A DNA stretch of 54,612 nt from Bacteriovoracaceae bacterium (GCA_021737405.1 JAIPEG010000014.1:1-54612), one strand, 5' to 3'; numbered from the stretch's first letter, positions 27,839 to 37,228 are shown. Made by a program: numbers and translations. Notes: generated from the sequence alone by a model not told the origin.

Positions 27839-28851
27839 CGAATGGGCGGAGCGTACAATAGCCCACCCTTGGTCCATAAATTATTTAAACCCCGTTCCAA
27901 CTTTAAGGGACTGTCTTTTCCAATATTTCGATCAAAGATCTCACGATAGTTGCCAACCATCTTTATGATGTTATAGGCCCAATCCTCTGACAGCCCTAAG
28001 GACTTCCCATTCCCTGGCGTCACTCCAAGCAATCTTTTAATATTGGGCACTTCAGTGGAGCCTTTAACTTTATCTACATTTTTTGAATCGATATTAAATT
28101 CTTCAGCACCAATCATTGTAAAAACTGACCATTTCACAATATCAAACCACTGATCATCACCGTGAACAACGGCCGGTCCAAGAGGCTCTTTGGAGATCAC
28201 CTCTTCCATAATTAAGTAGTCATCAGGATTTTTCGTTTTAGATCTCTCTGCGACTAATCCAGATGCATCATTTGTAAATGCATCACAACGCCCTTTAAAA
28301 AAGGCTTGGGTAACTTCATCATTAGATTCAAAGACCACTGTTTTCATTTTTAATCGATTGGCACGAAAGTAATCAGCAAGATTTAGTTCAGAAGTCGTTC
28401 CCTGTTGAGTACAAATTGTCGCCCCATTTAAATCTTTAATTTTTTTTACTTTATCTTTTCTTCGAACCATAAAACCTTGGCCATCATAGAAAATCGTTGG
28501 ACCAAAATTTAAACCTAGCGAAGTGTCTCGAGATAAGGTCCAGGTTGTCACGCGAGAGAGAATATCAACTTCTCCAGATTGTAAGGCCGTAAAACGAGCT
28601 TGACCTGATAAAGAAACAAATTTTACTTTTTTAGGATCTCCAAGAACTGCTGCGGCCACCGCCCTACAGACATCTACTTCAATTCCAGACCAATTCCCCT
28701 GTGAGTCGGGTGCAGAAAAACCAGCAACACCCATTGTTGTTCCACAGTTAACCATTTTTCTCTTTTTAACCTTCTCCAAGATCGACTCAGCTTGAGTAGA
28801 TAGTGAAAGGATAGAAAGGATCGCAGCGCACAAATATATTCGTTTTCTCAT
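27835..28851 (-). CDS. aapJ: General L-amino-acid ABC transporter substrate-binding protein (AapJ type)
   Basis: 338 residues with a signal peptide (about 1-21). The periplasmic-binding fold of class 3 (amino acids) shows the AapJ hallmarks MVNCGTTMGVAGFSAPDSQGNW, VKFVSLSGQARFTALQSGEVD and CTQQGTTSELNLADYF. It should capture L-amino acids for the AapQMP permease encoded at 17678-20684. AGAGG lies before the ATG. Its separation from aapQMP and its position next to two XRE regulators suggest separate control. Family match is strong. Confidence 0.93.
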   Translation of the reverse strand: MRKRIYLCAAILSILSLSTQAESILEKVKKRKMVNCGTTMGVAGFSAPDSQGNWSGIEVDVCRAVAAAVLGDPKKVKFVSLSGQARFTALQSGEVDILSRVTTWTLSRDTSLGLNFGPTIFYDGQGFMVRRKDKVKKIKDLNGATICTQQGTTSELNLADYFRANRLKMKTVVFESNDEVTQAFFKGRCDAFTNDASGLVAERSKTKNPDDYLIMEEVISKEPLGPAVVHGDDQWFDIVKWSVFTMIGAEEFNIDSKNVDKVKGSTEVPNIKRLLGVTPGNGKSLGLSEDWAYNIIKMVGNYREIFDRNIGKDSPLKLERGLNNLWTKGGLLYAPPIR

Positions 28852-29011
28852 TTAAACCTCTAATCGTGTTTTCTCTATCATCACAAGTCATTGTAAACAT
28901 GTAAAGTTAGAAGCTCAGACTTTTCCTACAGTAGGACATTGTAAGTTGCCACTCCTTTACGCCGGACGCTAACATTAAAGGTGACTAATTAATGATGACC
29001 AAGGACGCGTT

Positions 29012-29863
29012 ATGTTCAATTTAAAAAAGTTTATATCAGCCTCGATTTTATCACTTTGTCTCTACTCAGCTCCTCTTTTTGCCGACACACAGGTTATTAG
29101 TTTTCTCTTAAATGAAATTAACCGTAGCTACGACGCCAATGTTCAGCGAGAGTTAGTTCGCACACTAAAAACCTACAACCAAGACCAATCAGTTCAGCAA
29201 GAACTTATTAATCAATTACAAAATCAATTTAATTTTCAACAAGTAAGAGTTGAGGCGGCAAGAAGCTTGAGTAATTTAACTGCTGATACATTTATCACAA
29301 ATGCTATAACCCGCGCCCACGATCAATCCACAGACATCGCCTTTAGAGCAGAGATGCTAAAATGCCTCTACCTCAGGGCCCCCATTGATCTGCGTGTGCG
29401 AAATGTTTTAGTTCAAAATATAAAACAAAATCATGACAGACGGATAAAAGAAGCTTCTGCGTTTGCTCTCATGAATACCCTTGATGATGTTGGGGTGAGA
29501 CAAGAGCTCATTAACCTCTCTCAAAACCAATTCTTAGATACATTTATTCGTATCGCTCTAGTTAAAACTCTTTATAACGGTATCAAATATCCAGAAGTTC
29601 GCTCAGTGATTGAAGGGATTGCTCTTTCAAATAATCAAGATCTAGATCTTCGTGGAGCTGCTACGCGAGTATTAAGCACCTTTCCAAAGGGCCGCCAAAA
29701 TCGTTCAGCCCTTTTTAATCTTGTGGCCAATTCTCAATACCCTGGACTTAGAAGCCGGGCCGCAGCTGGATTAAAGTTTGAAATGACTGAAGATGACGTT
29801 CGTTGGCTAAGTCTTCCCGTTGACCCAAGATCAGGATTAACGAGAGACCCCTTTCAAAACTAA
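29012..29863 (+). CDS. Exported HEAT-repeat protein
   Basis: 283 residues; signal peptide at about 1-24 (ending PLFADT), then about seven repeated helical pairs of roughly 35 residues (for example FNFQQVRVEAARSLSNL, DRRIKEASAFALMNTL, RIALVKTLYN), typical HEAT or PBS-lyase-like repeats. It probably acts as a periplasmic protein-binding scaffold. AAGGA precedes the ATG. Its stop overlaps the stop of the convergent FMN reductase gene by four bases. Confidence 0.8.
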   Translation: MFNLKKFISASILSLCLYSAPLFADTQVISFLLNEINRSYDANVQRELVRTLKTYNQDQSVQQELINQLQNQFNFQQVRVEAARSLSNLTADTFITNAITRAHDQSTDIAFRAEMLKCLYLRAPIDLRVRNVLVQNIKQNHDRRIKEASAFALMNTLDDVGVRQELINLSQNQFLDTFIRIALVKTLYNGIKYPEVRSVIEGIALSNNQDLDLRGAATRVLSTFPKGRQNRSALFNLVANSQYPGLRSRAAAGLKFEMTEDDVRWLSLPVDPRSGLTRDPFQN

Positions 29864-30369
29864 CGAAGGGCGTTTGCTAAAATTTTCAACTGACCCAGAA
29901 TATCCTTTGCAGAGTCTGGGTTTAAGTTTTTAGAAAAATTAGTGATCACGGGTCTTGGAACAACCAATGCTCCTAAGTGCTCTAGTTGAGCACGCATGGC
30001 CTGAGTGACTTTTAGACCACCGCCACCTGAGTGAGTGGCAACGATCGCAGGCTTTTCATTAAAGGCAGCTCTCCAGTCCTCATTTCCTGAGCGACTTATC
30101 CAAGCAATAGCATTATTAACAATTGGTGGCATACTCCCATTATACTCGGGCGCGCACAGTATTAGAGAGCTTGCCTTAGTAAAAATATCCGTCAGAATTT
30201 TCGCATTTTCAGGAATTCCCTCCTGCTCGCGAGCCGGCGTGTAAACAGGAAGATCGTAATCTTCGAGACAGATCACTTGACTCTCCATCGCTAATTCATC
30301 TGTTGTAAGCTTCAAGGACTCTGCTAGTTTTTGATTATTATTTTTTGTTGCAGAGATAATTAAATGCAT
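29860..30369 (-). CDS. NADPH-dependent FMN reductase / flavodoxin-fold oxidoreductase
   Basis: 169 residues with a flavodoxin-like fold. It starts MHLIISATKNNNQKLAES (phosphate-binding loop after the first strand), and contains the signature APEYNGSMPPIVNNAIAW of the SsuE/ChrR-like NADPH-dependent FMN reductase family. It should transfer electrons from NAD(P)H to FMN or to a quinone/chromate-like acceptor. The start is ATG with an AAGGTA site upstream. The substrate is not predictable from sequence. Confidence 0.87.
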   Translation of the reverse strand: MHLIISATKNNNQKLAESLKLTTDELAMESQVICLEDYDLPVYTPAREQEGIPENAKILTDIFTKASSLILCAPEYNGSMPPIVNNAIAWISRSGNEDWRAAFNEKPAIVATHSGGGGLKVTQAMRAQLEHLGALVVPRPVITNFSKNLNPDSAKDILGQLKILANALR

Positions 30370-30404
30370 AGATTTACCTTTTGGTGATGAATTGTTCTTT
30401 TTAC

Positions 30405-30746
30405 TTAATCAAGAAATTCGGACTGAGCGGCCATTTTATCTGACTCTCGCCCCAAGGGATTATTAGCTTTTGAAGCATCATTTAAATGATTAATAATGGT
30501 CTCTTCATAGTCTTTAACCATGGCCTTTACTAGTTCATGCTGAGGAATGTCTAGAATACTCACGAGTTCACTTAAGGCCTTCAAAGGGATAGCACAAATT
30601 CCCCTTTCAACATTAGAAACAAACTGACCGTTCTTGTAACCGAGAAGATTAGAGAGTTCTACTTGGCTCAGTTTCTTGGGGTGCTGTAAGCGGTACTTTT
30701 TTACAAGTTGGGCAATTCCATTAAAACTTCTATTTTTAGATTTCAT
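30405..30746 (-). CDS. Small XRE-family transcriptional regulator
   Basis: 113 residues from the ATG at 30746, which is preceded by AAGGATAAATTT; the longer frame from 30797 has no ribosome site. The N-terminal half is a Cro/C1-type HTH (LSQVELSNLLGYKNGQFVSNVERG), the C-terminal half is polar and helical. It may control the FMN reductase gene 35 bases downstream or the divergent lipoprotein gene. Confidence 0.8.
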   Translation of the reverse strand: MKSKNRSFNGIAQLVKKYRLQHPKKLSQVELSNLLGYKNGQFVSNVERGICAIPLKALSELVSILDIPQHELVKAMVKDYEETIINHLNDASKANNPLGRESDKMAAQSEFLD

Positions 30747-30843
30747 AAATTTATCCTTATGAGCTACCCTATAGGCTAAATCAATCCACATCAACAAAAG
30801 ATACTTAGATCCAATATTTGTCTAAATTGTTAAAGGAAAGAGA

Positions 30844-31254
30844 GTGCCTAGATCCATGTCTATTAAACTTTTTATATTTACCTCTTTGATTTTAACAAGC
30901 TGTGCTCAATTTGAGGTCTTTAAAAACTCGGCAAGCGATAGCTCTTCTCCCCAGTTAGGTCACTATGCTCAAAAGGTGCGCCTTCGCTTAATGGAAAATG
31001 TTCCAAATTATCGATTTTGCTTAGAAAAGTACATTATCCCCAGTGAAGATGGTGAATTTAAGGGTGCTGTCACCTTCTCTTTTCTCATCAATAAGCACGG
31101 AACGGTTAAAAATGTCACCATCATCTCGGATAAGCTCAAAAACCTCAAAGCGAAGGGCTGCTTAATAAAAGCGCTCACAACCATGGAGATGCCCAAGCAC
31201 AATAAGGCAAAAGACTTTGAAGTGCGCCAGCCCATCGGTATCAGTTTGAAGTAA
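30844..31254 (+). CDS. Lipoprotein with AgmX/TonB-C-like domain
   Basis: 136 residues. A lipoprotein signal peptide ends LTSC (Cys20), so the mature protein is probably attached to a membrane. The rest has the pattern of the AgmX/PglI domain (also called TonB C-terminal-like): a strand pair GEFKGAVTFSFLINKHGTVKNVTI followed by a conserved Cys and a Pro-containing tail (ALTTMEMPK). In Myxococcus such domains occur in gliding-motility proteins. GTG at 30844 is used because the AAAGGAA site is correctly spaced for it; the ATG at 30856 would be too far. Confidence 0.7.
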   Translation: MPRSMSIKLFIFTSLILTSCAQFEVFKNSASDSSSPQLGHYAQKVRLRLMENVPNYRFCLEKYIIPSEDGEFKGAVTFSFLINKHGTVKNVTIISDKLKNLKAKGCLIKALTTMEMPKHNKAKDFEVRQPIGISLK

Positions 31255-31408
31255 TGCCCATAAAAAGGGGCAACTCTTCTTTAATAAATTCAATCATTTG
31301 AATCATTTTTAGGTGCAGAACCTAAGCTACTCTAAGATATTGATAACTAAAGAGTTTCCCCATAAATAACGATAAGTTAGATCTCAATAGGTTAAAGAGG
31401 AATCTTCA

Positions 31409-34400
31409 TTGCTGCTGTTCAAAAGAAACGTTTCTCAATTAAAATTTTTCTTCATTATTCTTTTAGTCTTTAAAGGATTTTCTACTTTCGCCACGAATGA
31501 ATTTCAACTTGGTGCCAGTGGCAGAATTATTATTGCTGCTGATAATACACCCGTTCAAAATATTCAAGAAGCAACTCAACTTTTAAACCGCTTAAATGCC
31601 ATTAGGACTTCCGTACTCATTCCAAACAGTTTTAGTCCTCACCTAAGAGATATAGTTCGCTCTTTAAGAGAAGATATTAATGGCCTTAGAAGAAATCAAT
31701 TACAAGAGGATACCGCCACTCTTAATCGCATTCGAAATGGTCTAAGAGCATTAAGTGCTCCAATCTCAGCAGGAACAAATGGACTAACAGGACCATCTGA
31801 ATTTACGAGCCTGTTATCAAGGGCACTGGAGAGAACAGGTAGTAATCCACAATTGAGCTATTTAAGATTCAATGCTGTAGACCAAATGAGAGAACTCTCT
31901 TCTAAGGAGGGCATACCGAAATATTGTGAAAATTATCCTTCAATAGATAGAGAGGACCTTGAAGGCTATTATGGTCATGCCGAAGATGGTGAAGGCCTTA
32001 TCTGTTATCAAATCAATCAGAGTCTTGTAGGACTTGACCTCAGTACTATTGGAGATTCTCTCCTTTCTATTGAAGAGGGTCTCTATGAAAGAAAAGATGA
32101 ATCTTTAAAAAAGGATTTGATCCTTACTGCCACAGCAGGAGTTTTAAGAGAGTCAGCGGCCTATGCTGGTCTTTTTGAAGGAACAGATCCAGACCTTTCT
32201 TTATTGAGAGGATGTGCCGCCGGTGGCCAATTGACCAGAGGAGAAAGGGTTAATCCTCCAAATCAAGAATTACTAGGTCTGATCGATGCCCATGTGAGCA
32301 ATTTAGACAATCGAGTCGAGGGCCTTGAAAAACAATTTACTGATTCGGGTCTTAATCGCAAAGACACTTTTCTTAAAGAGCATATCAAGCAAGCTCTCAT
32401 TGTTGGGAATCTCTACGATATCAAAATCAATGGTGAAAAAGAAAATAACCGTAGGATCTATCGACAAGGAAGATTGGCTGATACGACTTGTAGAGAAAGA
32501 CTTCAAAGGGAAAGTAATTTAATTTACGCTGACCCACTCTCAGTAAGTACGATTGCACAAACAGTTTGTCCTAATTTAATTGGGGTAGGTAAAAGCTTTG
32601 AAAACTTTTCTCGTTGCAGAGATCACATCGTTCGAAATTCACAAGACACAGAGTTACGCCAACAATTTAGCCAATGCCTTGAATCTCAAAGTCAGACGGC
32701 CATTTATAATGTCTCAGGTATTTTACCTGTCATGGCAAAGAAGCTCGATGAATTCCCTATTCTCTTTAACAGAGAAGATAATTCTAATTTAATTCCCTTC
32801 ACTGAATCTGAATCACAATTTGTCCCCTCTGAATTTTCAAAGAAGGTCGCTTCACTTCCTGGTGCTAGTGATATTTCTCTCGCCATAAAGAACCTTCTTT
32901 TAGAAGGTGTTGAAGACCCCGAAAAGGCAATTGAAGACTTATTAAAGAGACCTGACTTAAAAGAAAGGTTAGATGCCGTTGTAAATGCAGGCATGCAAGA
33001 GCAGGATATTTCAAAAAGCATTCAAGATGAAGTTAAAGATTATCGCCGCCAAATTACTCGCTCGGCCCAAGAGATATGTGAAAATAATGGTGATTATCTT
33101 CATCAATTTCCAGAGCTCGTAAATGAAGCTATTGCTAGACGCCTAAATGAACCAGGTCTAGGCCCAAGTGATAAACAAAGAATATTAGCACAATCTCAGG
33201 CCTCCCAGTGCCACCTTCTACAAATGCATCCTCCTGATGAAGAGGGCGGAATCCCTGTGGCACTTCAGGTAATCGGTATTGCTGGCGCCATTGGTTTAGG
33301 GCTTCTTCCAGGTGTGGGAACAGCACTCGCCGCCGTGGCTATCGGTACCCTCGTTGGTGTTAGTGACGGCGTTGATAGAAACCTAACGGCAGGAGACAGA
33401 TTGGCGGCAACAGAGGCGGCCTTTACAGCGGGATTTGCAAGTAGTGAACAAGTACTCGATGCAGCCGGGAATCTCACTGACTCTCGCCTCACTTTAGGAT
33501 CTGAGGTTCTTCTTGCTGGTGGCGAAGGACTCTCTCTTATCGCAAGGGGAGTGCGCTCCTTAAATGCGGCAAATGATGTGGCGAGAACTCCAGCCTCTAC
33601 CCCTCCGAGTAGTGCAATTCCTGAAGTCGATTCACGAAGAGTCATAACTGAACCAGAAGCTCCTCCTGCGAGAATAGCTGACGCTCCAAGTGAGTTAAAC
33701 CTTAGAGCAAGAAGAATAACTGGATTAAGAACTGATCCTGGTTCTCCCACTCTGGCCTCAGAATATAATGTGATAAGCTCCGTAGGAAATATTGATACAT
33801 CTGAGGAGCTTCTTCGTTTTAAGGAGGCCTTTAATGATGATGTCCTTAATCGTCTCGGCCTTGATGGCCTTCAAAATTATGATAACCCGGCAGAGCTTCA
33901 AAGCTTTCGGGATATTTATCAAGAGTTTTTAGAACCAGGTAGAGGTTTCTTCGTCGATGGAAAAATCAATGATGAGTTACTTAAAAAGCTAGCTCAAGCG
34001 CGGTGTACAGTATCACTTGGTTTAAGAACAGCCGCCGAACATGAAGTGGCCATTAAACGAGGTGGTAGGTGCCACGGAAATGCCCTTGAAGCCTTTCAAT
34101 TGACTCAAGATGAACTCCAAGAGCTGGCGACTCTGGGGGCAAAGTGGGATGAAAAAAGAGAATTGTTTGGTGCTCAACGAATTGCTCTCGCTGATCAACG
34201 TTCTGAACAACTTAAAAGAGAGCTTCAAGAATTAAGCCTTGATCCAAATAATATTAAAGAGGTTGAATGTGAAACTGTTTCAAAACTAAGTCGAGGTTTC
34301 GCTAGTTCAGGAAAGAATTGCTTCGCCTTTAATACCAGAGATCAAAAGGATGACATGAGAGGAGCCTTTTGTTCTTGTGGCAGTGGCAATGCTTCAAACT

Positions 34401-35203
34401 GGATGATCAGATGCCCAAAGACTGATAATGAATTTTTAAGAAATTCAAATTATTATGATCAAATTGCCCTTTTTAAAAATGAGTCCTTAAATTGTTTCAG
34501 AGTGGATATCCCAGATAATGTTACCTGTTTTGCTGGGCCTGCAGGCCCTAGAAGAGGGGGCCTTGGTGGAATGGCACAAATCTTTTGTCCTAATCGTTAT
34601 AATGGAGATTTTAACCTTCGAAATCTTGAGTCCTATGACACCAAAGAGGCCATAGAGCTTCAAGTTCAAGACGCTTGGCGCGAGCTAAGCAGTGGACCGA
34701 GAGGTGGGCGGAACTCTCTACCAGAAGATTGGAAACTCCAACAAAATGGGCCAGGAACACAATTTCCAGGAGGAAGGCCTGGTGTAAGCTTTAAAGAAAG
34801 AGTAGTCGGATGGTCGCCAAATCCACAAAGCCCGGAGGGCATTAATTTAGTCGACAGAATCCGCCCATGTGCTTCAAGCCGATTTAGTAGCGGCTGTAGC
34901 AATGAAACGACGGATCAAGTGAGGGAGGAGCTTATCTCCTTTTTTAGAGAAAATACCACCTACACTCAGATAAATAGAGAAGTTCAAGTTGATGGAAATT
35001 GGATCGTCCGCACTCATATGGAGCCCTCCCCTCGGGCAGGAAGTGATATCACCCAAGAAGAAATTGATGGCATTCGCAGATATGGTTGTCAATTTTTAGG
35101 CAATAGCCTAACCGCTGGTCCACCATTATCTTGCGGTAATGGATCTCCCATAACAGAAGCTGTCGATGTGGGCCCTAAGCCTAACAGTGTTGGGGAAGAT
35201 TAA
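31409..35203 (+). CDS. Very large exported protein of unknown function with central glycine-rich hydrophobic segment
   Basis: 1264 residues from a TTG start preceded by AAAGAGG. A signal peptide is seen at about 1-29 (ending FATNE). The first 600 residues are helical and charged. Residues about 620-660 are an Ala/Gly-rich hydrophobic hairpin (IGIAGAIGLGLLPGVGTALAAVAIGTLVG), similar in style to the pre-toxin hydrophobic parts of polymorphic toxins. The C-terminal third (from about 860) is rich in cysteine, Gly and Pro. No catalytic motif was recognised. Its 3' end overlaps the convergent glycosyltransferase gene by 23 bases. The overlap, length and Cys content make it a candidate secreted or surface effector. 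Confidence 0.7.
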   Translation: MLLFKRNVSQLKFFFIILLVFKGFSTFATNEFQLGASGRIIIAADNTPVQNIQEATQLLNRLNAIRTSVLIPNSFSPHLRDIVRSLREDINGLRRNQLQEDTATLNRIRNGLRALSAPISAGTNGLTGPSEFTSLLSRALERTGSNPQLSYLRFNAVDQMRELSSKEGIPKYCENYPSIDREDLEGYYGHAEDGEGLICYQINQSLVGLDLSTIGDSLLSIEEGLYERKDESLKKDLILTATAGVLRESAAYAGLFEGTDPDLSLLRGCAAGGQLTRGERVNPPNQELLGLIDAHVSNLDNRVEGLEKQFTDSGLNRKDTFLKEHIKQALIVGNLYDIKINGEKENNRRIYRQGRLADTTCRERLQRESNLIYADPLSVSTIAQTVCPNLIGVGKSFENFSRCRDHIVRNSQDTELRQQFSQCLESQSQTAIYNVSGILPVMAKKLDEFPILFNREDNSNLIPFTESESQFVPSEFSKKVASLPGASDISLAIKNLLLEGVEDPEKAIEDLLKRPDLKERLDAVVNAGMQEQDISKSIQDEVKDYRRQITRSAQEICENNGDYLHQFPELVNEAIARRLNEPGLGPSDKQRILAQSQASQCHLLQMHPPDEEGGIPVALQVIGIAGAIGLGLLPGVGTALAAVAIGTLVGVSDGVDRNLTAGDRLAATEAAFTAGFASSEQVLDAAGNLTDSRLTLGSEVLLAGGEGLSLIARGVRSLNAANDVARTPASTPPSSAIPEVDSRRVITEPEAPPARIADAPSELNLRARRITGLRTDPGSPTLASEYNVISSVGNIDTSEELLRFKEAFNDDVLNRLGLDGLQNYDNPAELQSFRDIYQEFLEPGRGFFVDGKINDELLKKLAQARCTVSLGLRTAAEHEVAIKRGGRCHGNALEAFQLTQDELQELATLGAKWDEKRELFGAQRIALADQRSEQLKRELQELSLDPNNIKEVECETVSKLSRGFASSGKNCFAFNTRDQKDDMRGAFCSCGSGNASNWMIRCPKTDNEFLRNSNYYDQIALFKNESLNCFRVDIPDNVTCFAGPAGPRRGGLGGMAQIFCPNRYNGDFNLRNLESYDTKEAIELQVQDAWRELSSGPRGGRNSLPEDWKLQQNGPGTQFPGGRPGVSFKERVVGWSPNPQSPEGINLVDRIRPCASSRFSSGCSNETTDQVREELISFFRENTTYTQINREVQVDGNWIVRTHMEPSPRAGSDITQEEIDGIRRYGCQFLGNSLTAGPPLSCGNGSPITEAVDVGPKPNSVGED

Positions 35204-36254
35204 TTTTATCGACTCGCCTCTTAACTTCTGAGCGAAATTTTAGATCATGAAACTGAGTTGTTTGCCCATGAACTTTCTTAAGGTCAAACGTCGCCATTTT
35301 TTCAAATAGCCCAGGAAGATCAGAGAGTCCCTCTTCTTTACCAAGGACCCCTTCACCATTTAAGAATAAATGTCCCTCACTTTCTTTGGGCATCCAGACA
35401 GGTGTTCCAGTGCTTAGGGCCTCTGCGGCCCTGGTTGGAAAGCCAACGGCTTGAAAGGTTAAGAGACCACGACTGGCAGCTAGAAGAGGCGCTAACTCGC
35501 CAGCACAGCGGCTTCCATAAAACATGGGGTCACTTTCTTCTCTTTTTAATTCTGCCAAATGGCCATCTTCACCGACAAACTTAAATTTAAGATTAGAGGC
35601 CTTCAAACTTTCAATCAATTTTTGGGCCTGATCTTTTGTGAGGGTTTCTGAGTCAATGCAGAGAAAATCATTTGGAAATGCTTTTCTTGTGGCCTCAGGA
35701 AAGAGTGGAAAGTCTGAGGCCTTAAAGAAGGGACTCATCACCGACACCTTTGGATGCTTATCCTTCCAATACTCTAACGCTTTTTCATGGGTAACCCACA
35801 ACTCATTAGCGTTCTTCATACTCTTAAAGGCCCAGCTCTCAAGATAGGTTCTAAAGATTTTTTCTCGAAAGAATTTACTCTTTCTCTCAAGAAATTTATT
35901 TTCTGCTAAATAAGTAATTTGATAAACACCTTCGCATTTTGAAAAGGCTTGAGAAAATCCACTTGTGATATTAATGAGAAGATCAACATTACAAGGCACC
36001 GTTAAATTACGACAAGCCCCCGGAATAAACATGGCCTTCTTCCACCACTGATCCCCAAAGGGCGTGTCTTCAGTGATCATATTGGTTAAGTAGGTGCTGT
36101 GAATCCTTCTCTGTTCAACGGGACCGATAATTTTCCCTTCGTGATGAACAATGGTGTAAATCTCTGCGTCTTCATAAATAGAGAGAATATTCTCAACAAT
36201 TGAGATGACAGAATTTCTTGCCACGAGGGCATCACAACTAACAGCTACTTTCAC
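35181..36254 (-). CDS. Glycosyltransferase, GT-B (GT4-like)
   Basis: 357 residues. The C-terminal half has the glycosyltransferase-1 pattern FYGSRCAGELAPLLAASRGLLTFQAVGFPTRAAEALSTGTPVW, in which the GxPxxAAEALS-like part contacts the nucleotide sugar. The N-terminal half is a typical acceptor-binding Rossmann fold. It starts four bases inside the stop of the UXS-like gene (ATGA), so the two enzymes are translationally coupled; the sugar nucleotide made by that enzyme is a plausible donor. Acceptor unknown, perhaps LPS or a surface polysaccharide. Confidence 0.85.
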   Translation of the reverse strand: MKVAVSCDALVARNSVISIVENILSIYEDAEIYTIVHHEGKIIGPVEQRRIHSTYLTNMITEDTPFGDQWWKKAMFIPGACRNLTVPCNVDLLINITSGFSQAFSKCEGVYQITYLAENKFLERKSKFFREKIFRTYLESWAFKSMKNANELWVTHEKALEYWKDKHPKVSVMSPFFKASDFPLFPEATRKAFPNDFLCIDSETLTKDQAQKLIESLKASNLKFKFVGEDGHLAELKREESDPMFYGSRCAGELAPLLAASRGLLTFQAVGFPTRAAEALSTGTPVWMPKESEGHLFLNGEGVLGKEEGLSDLPGLFEKMATFDLKKVHGQTTQFHDLKFRSEVKRRVDKINLPQHC

Positions 36255-37228
36255 TTCTTTAAACTTTTAAAATACTCGGCCGTTTGCTTTAGACCCTCTT
36301 CAAATCCAACTAAGGGCCGATAGTCACTAATGGTGAAGAGTTTATGCATATCAGGTCGTCTCTTTTTAGGATCATCTTCCGGCAAAGGGTGATAAGAAAT
36401 TTTTGAATCAGAATTTAAGGTCTTAATAATGAATTCAGCCGCTTCTTTAATGGTGTATTCATCAGGGTTTCCACAATTAAAAGGCGTGTGAACGACTGAG
36501 AACATCACATTATGAATCGCCTGAACAAGGTCAGTAACAAAGCAAAAACTGCGCGTCTGAGTGCCATCGCCATAAATAGTGATGTCTTCGTTATTCATGG
36601 CCTGAGTAATAAAGTTTGGAATCACTCGCCCATCATCAGGCCGCATGCGTGGTCCGTAGGTATTAAAGATACGAACAATTCTCGTATCAACGTTATATTG
36701 ACGGTGATAAGTCATAGTTAGAGATTCTGCGAATCGCTTTGACTCATCATATGGAGAGCGTATGCCAATGGGATTTACGGCTCCCACATATTCTTCTACT
36801 TGAGGGTGAATCTCAGGGTCCCCATATACTTCAGAAGTTGATGCTTCTAGGAAGCGGGCGTGCTTTTCTTTTGCTAGCTCTAAGAGATTCCAGGTTCCCA
36901 TTGAGTTCACTTTCATGATCTCAAGAGGAATAATTTTAAAATCAATGGGAGATGCCGGTGAAGCTAAAGAGAAGATATAATCGATTTTGACCCCACTAAA
37001 GTCAGGAAGACCCTCCGATACGTCACATTCATGAAATTCAAAATTTTTAAATTTAGAGAGGATTTCAATATTTGAGCGAGAGCCAGTGATGAAGTTATCA
37101 AGACCAATTACTTTTGCCCCAAGGCCTAAGTAAAACTCACTTAAAGTCGAGGGTACAAAACCTGCGGCCCCTGCCACGACGATCGTTTTACCAACTAATG
37201 ATTCCGGGAGAATAATCCTTTGACCCAT
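36251..37228 (-). CDS. NAD-dependent sugar-nucleotide epimerase/dehydratase, UDP-glucuronate decarboxylase-like (UXS)
   Basis: 325 residues from the ATG at 37228 (GAGG nine bases upstream); an in-frame TTG at 37246 is possible. Short-chain dehydrogenase fold; Tyr160 and Lys164 of PYDESKR are the catalytic pair, and EYVGAVNPIGIRSPYDESKRFAE strongly resembles UDP-xylose synthase / UDP-glucuronate decarboxylase. The nucleotide loop is GAAGFVPS: the third glycine of GxxGxxG is replaced by Pro26. It should make an activated sugar for the adjacent glycosyltransferase. Confidence 0.85.
   Translation of the reverse strand: MGQRIILPESLVGKTIVVAGAAGFVPSTLSEFYLGLGAKVIGLDNFITGSRSNIEILSKFKNFEFHECDVSEGLPDFSGVKIDYIFSLASPASPIDFKIIPLEIMKVNSMGTWNLLELAKEKHARFLEASTSEVYGDPEIHPQVEEYVGAVNPIGIRSPYDESKRFAESLTMTYHRQYNVDTRIVRIFNTYGPRMRPDDGRVIPNFITQAMNNEDITIYGDGTQTRSFCFVTDLVQAIHNVMFSVVHTPFNCGNPDEYTIKEAAEFIIKTLNSDSKISYHPLPEDDPKKRRPDMHKLFTISDYRPLVGFEEGLKQTAEYFKSLKK

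Noticed and set aside
31256..31275. Hairpin TGCCC...GGGCA after the AgmX-like gene
   Set aside because: Short stem with no T run; not a convincing terminator.
33265..33750. 161-residue minus-strand frame inside the 1264-residue protein gene
   Set aside because: Shadow of the Ala/Gly-rich coding segment; no start signal and low-complexity composition.
31409..35203. Calling the 1264-residue protein a polymorphic toxin
   Set aside because: Only the hydrophobic segment is pretoxin-like; I found no nuclease, deaminase or other toxin motif and no immunity gene next to it.
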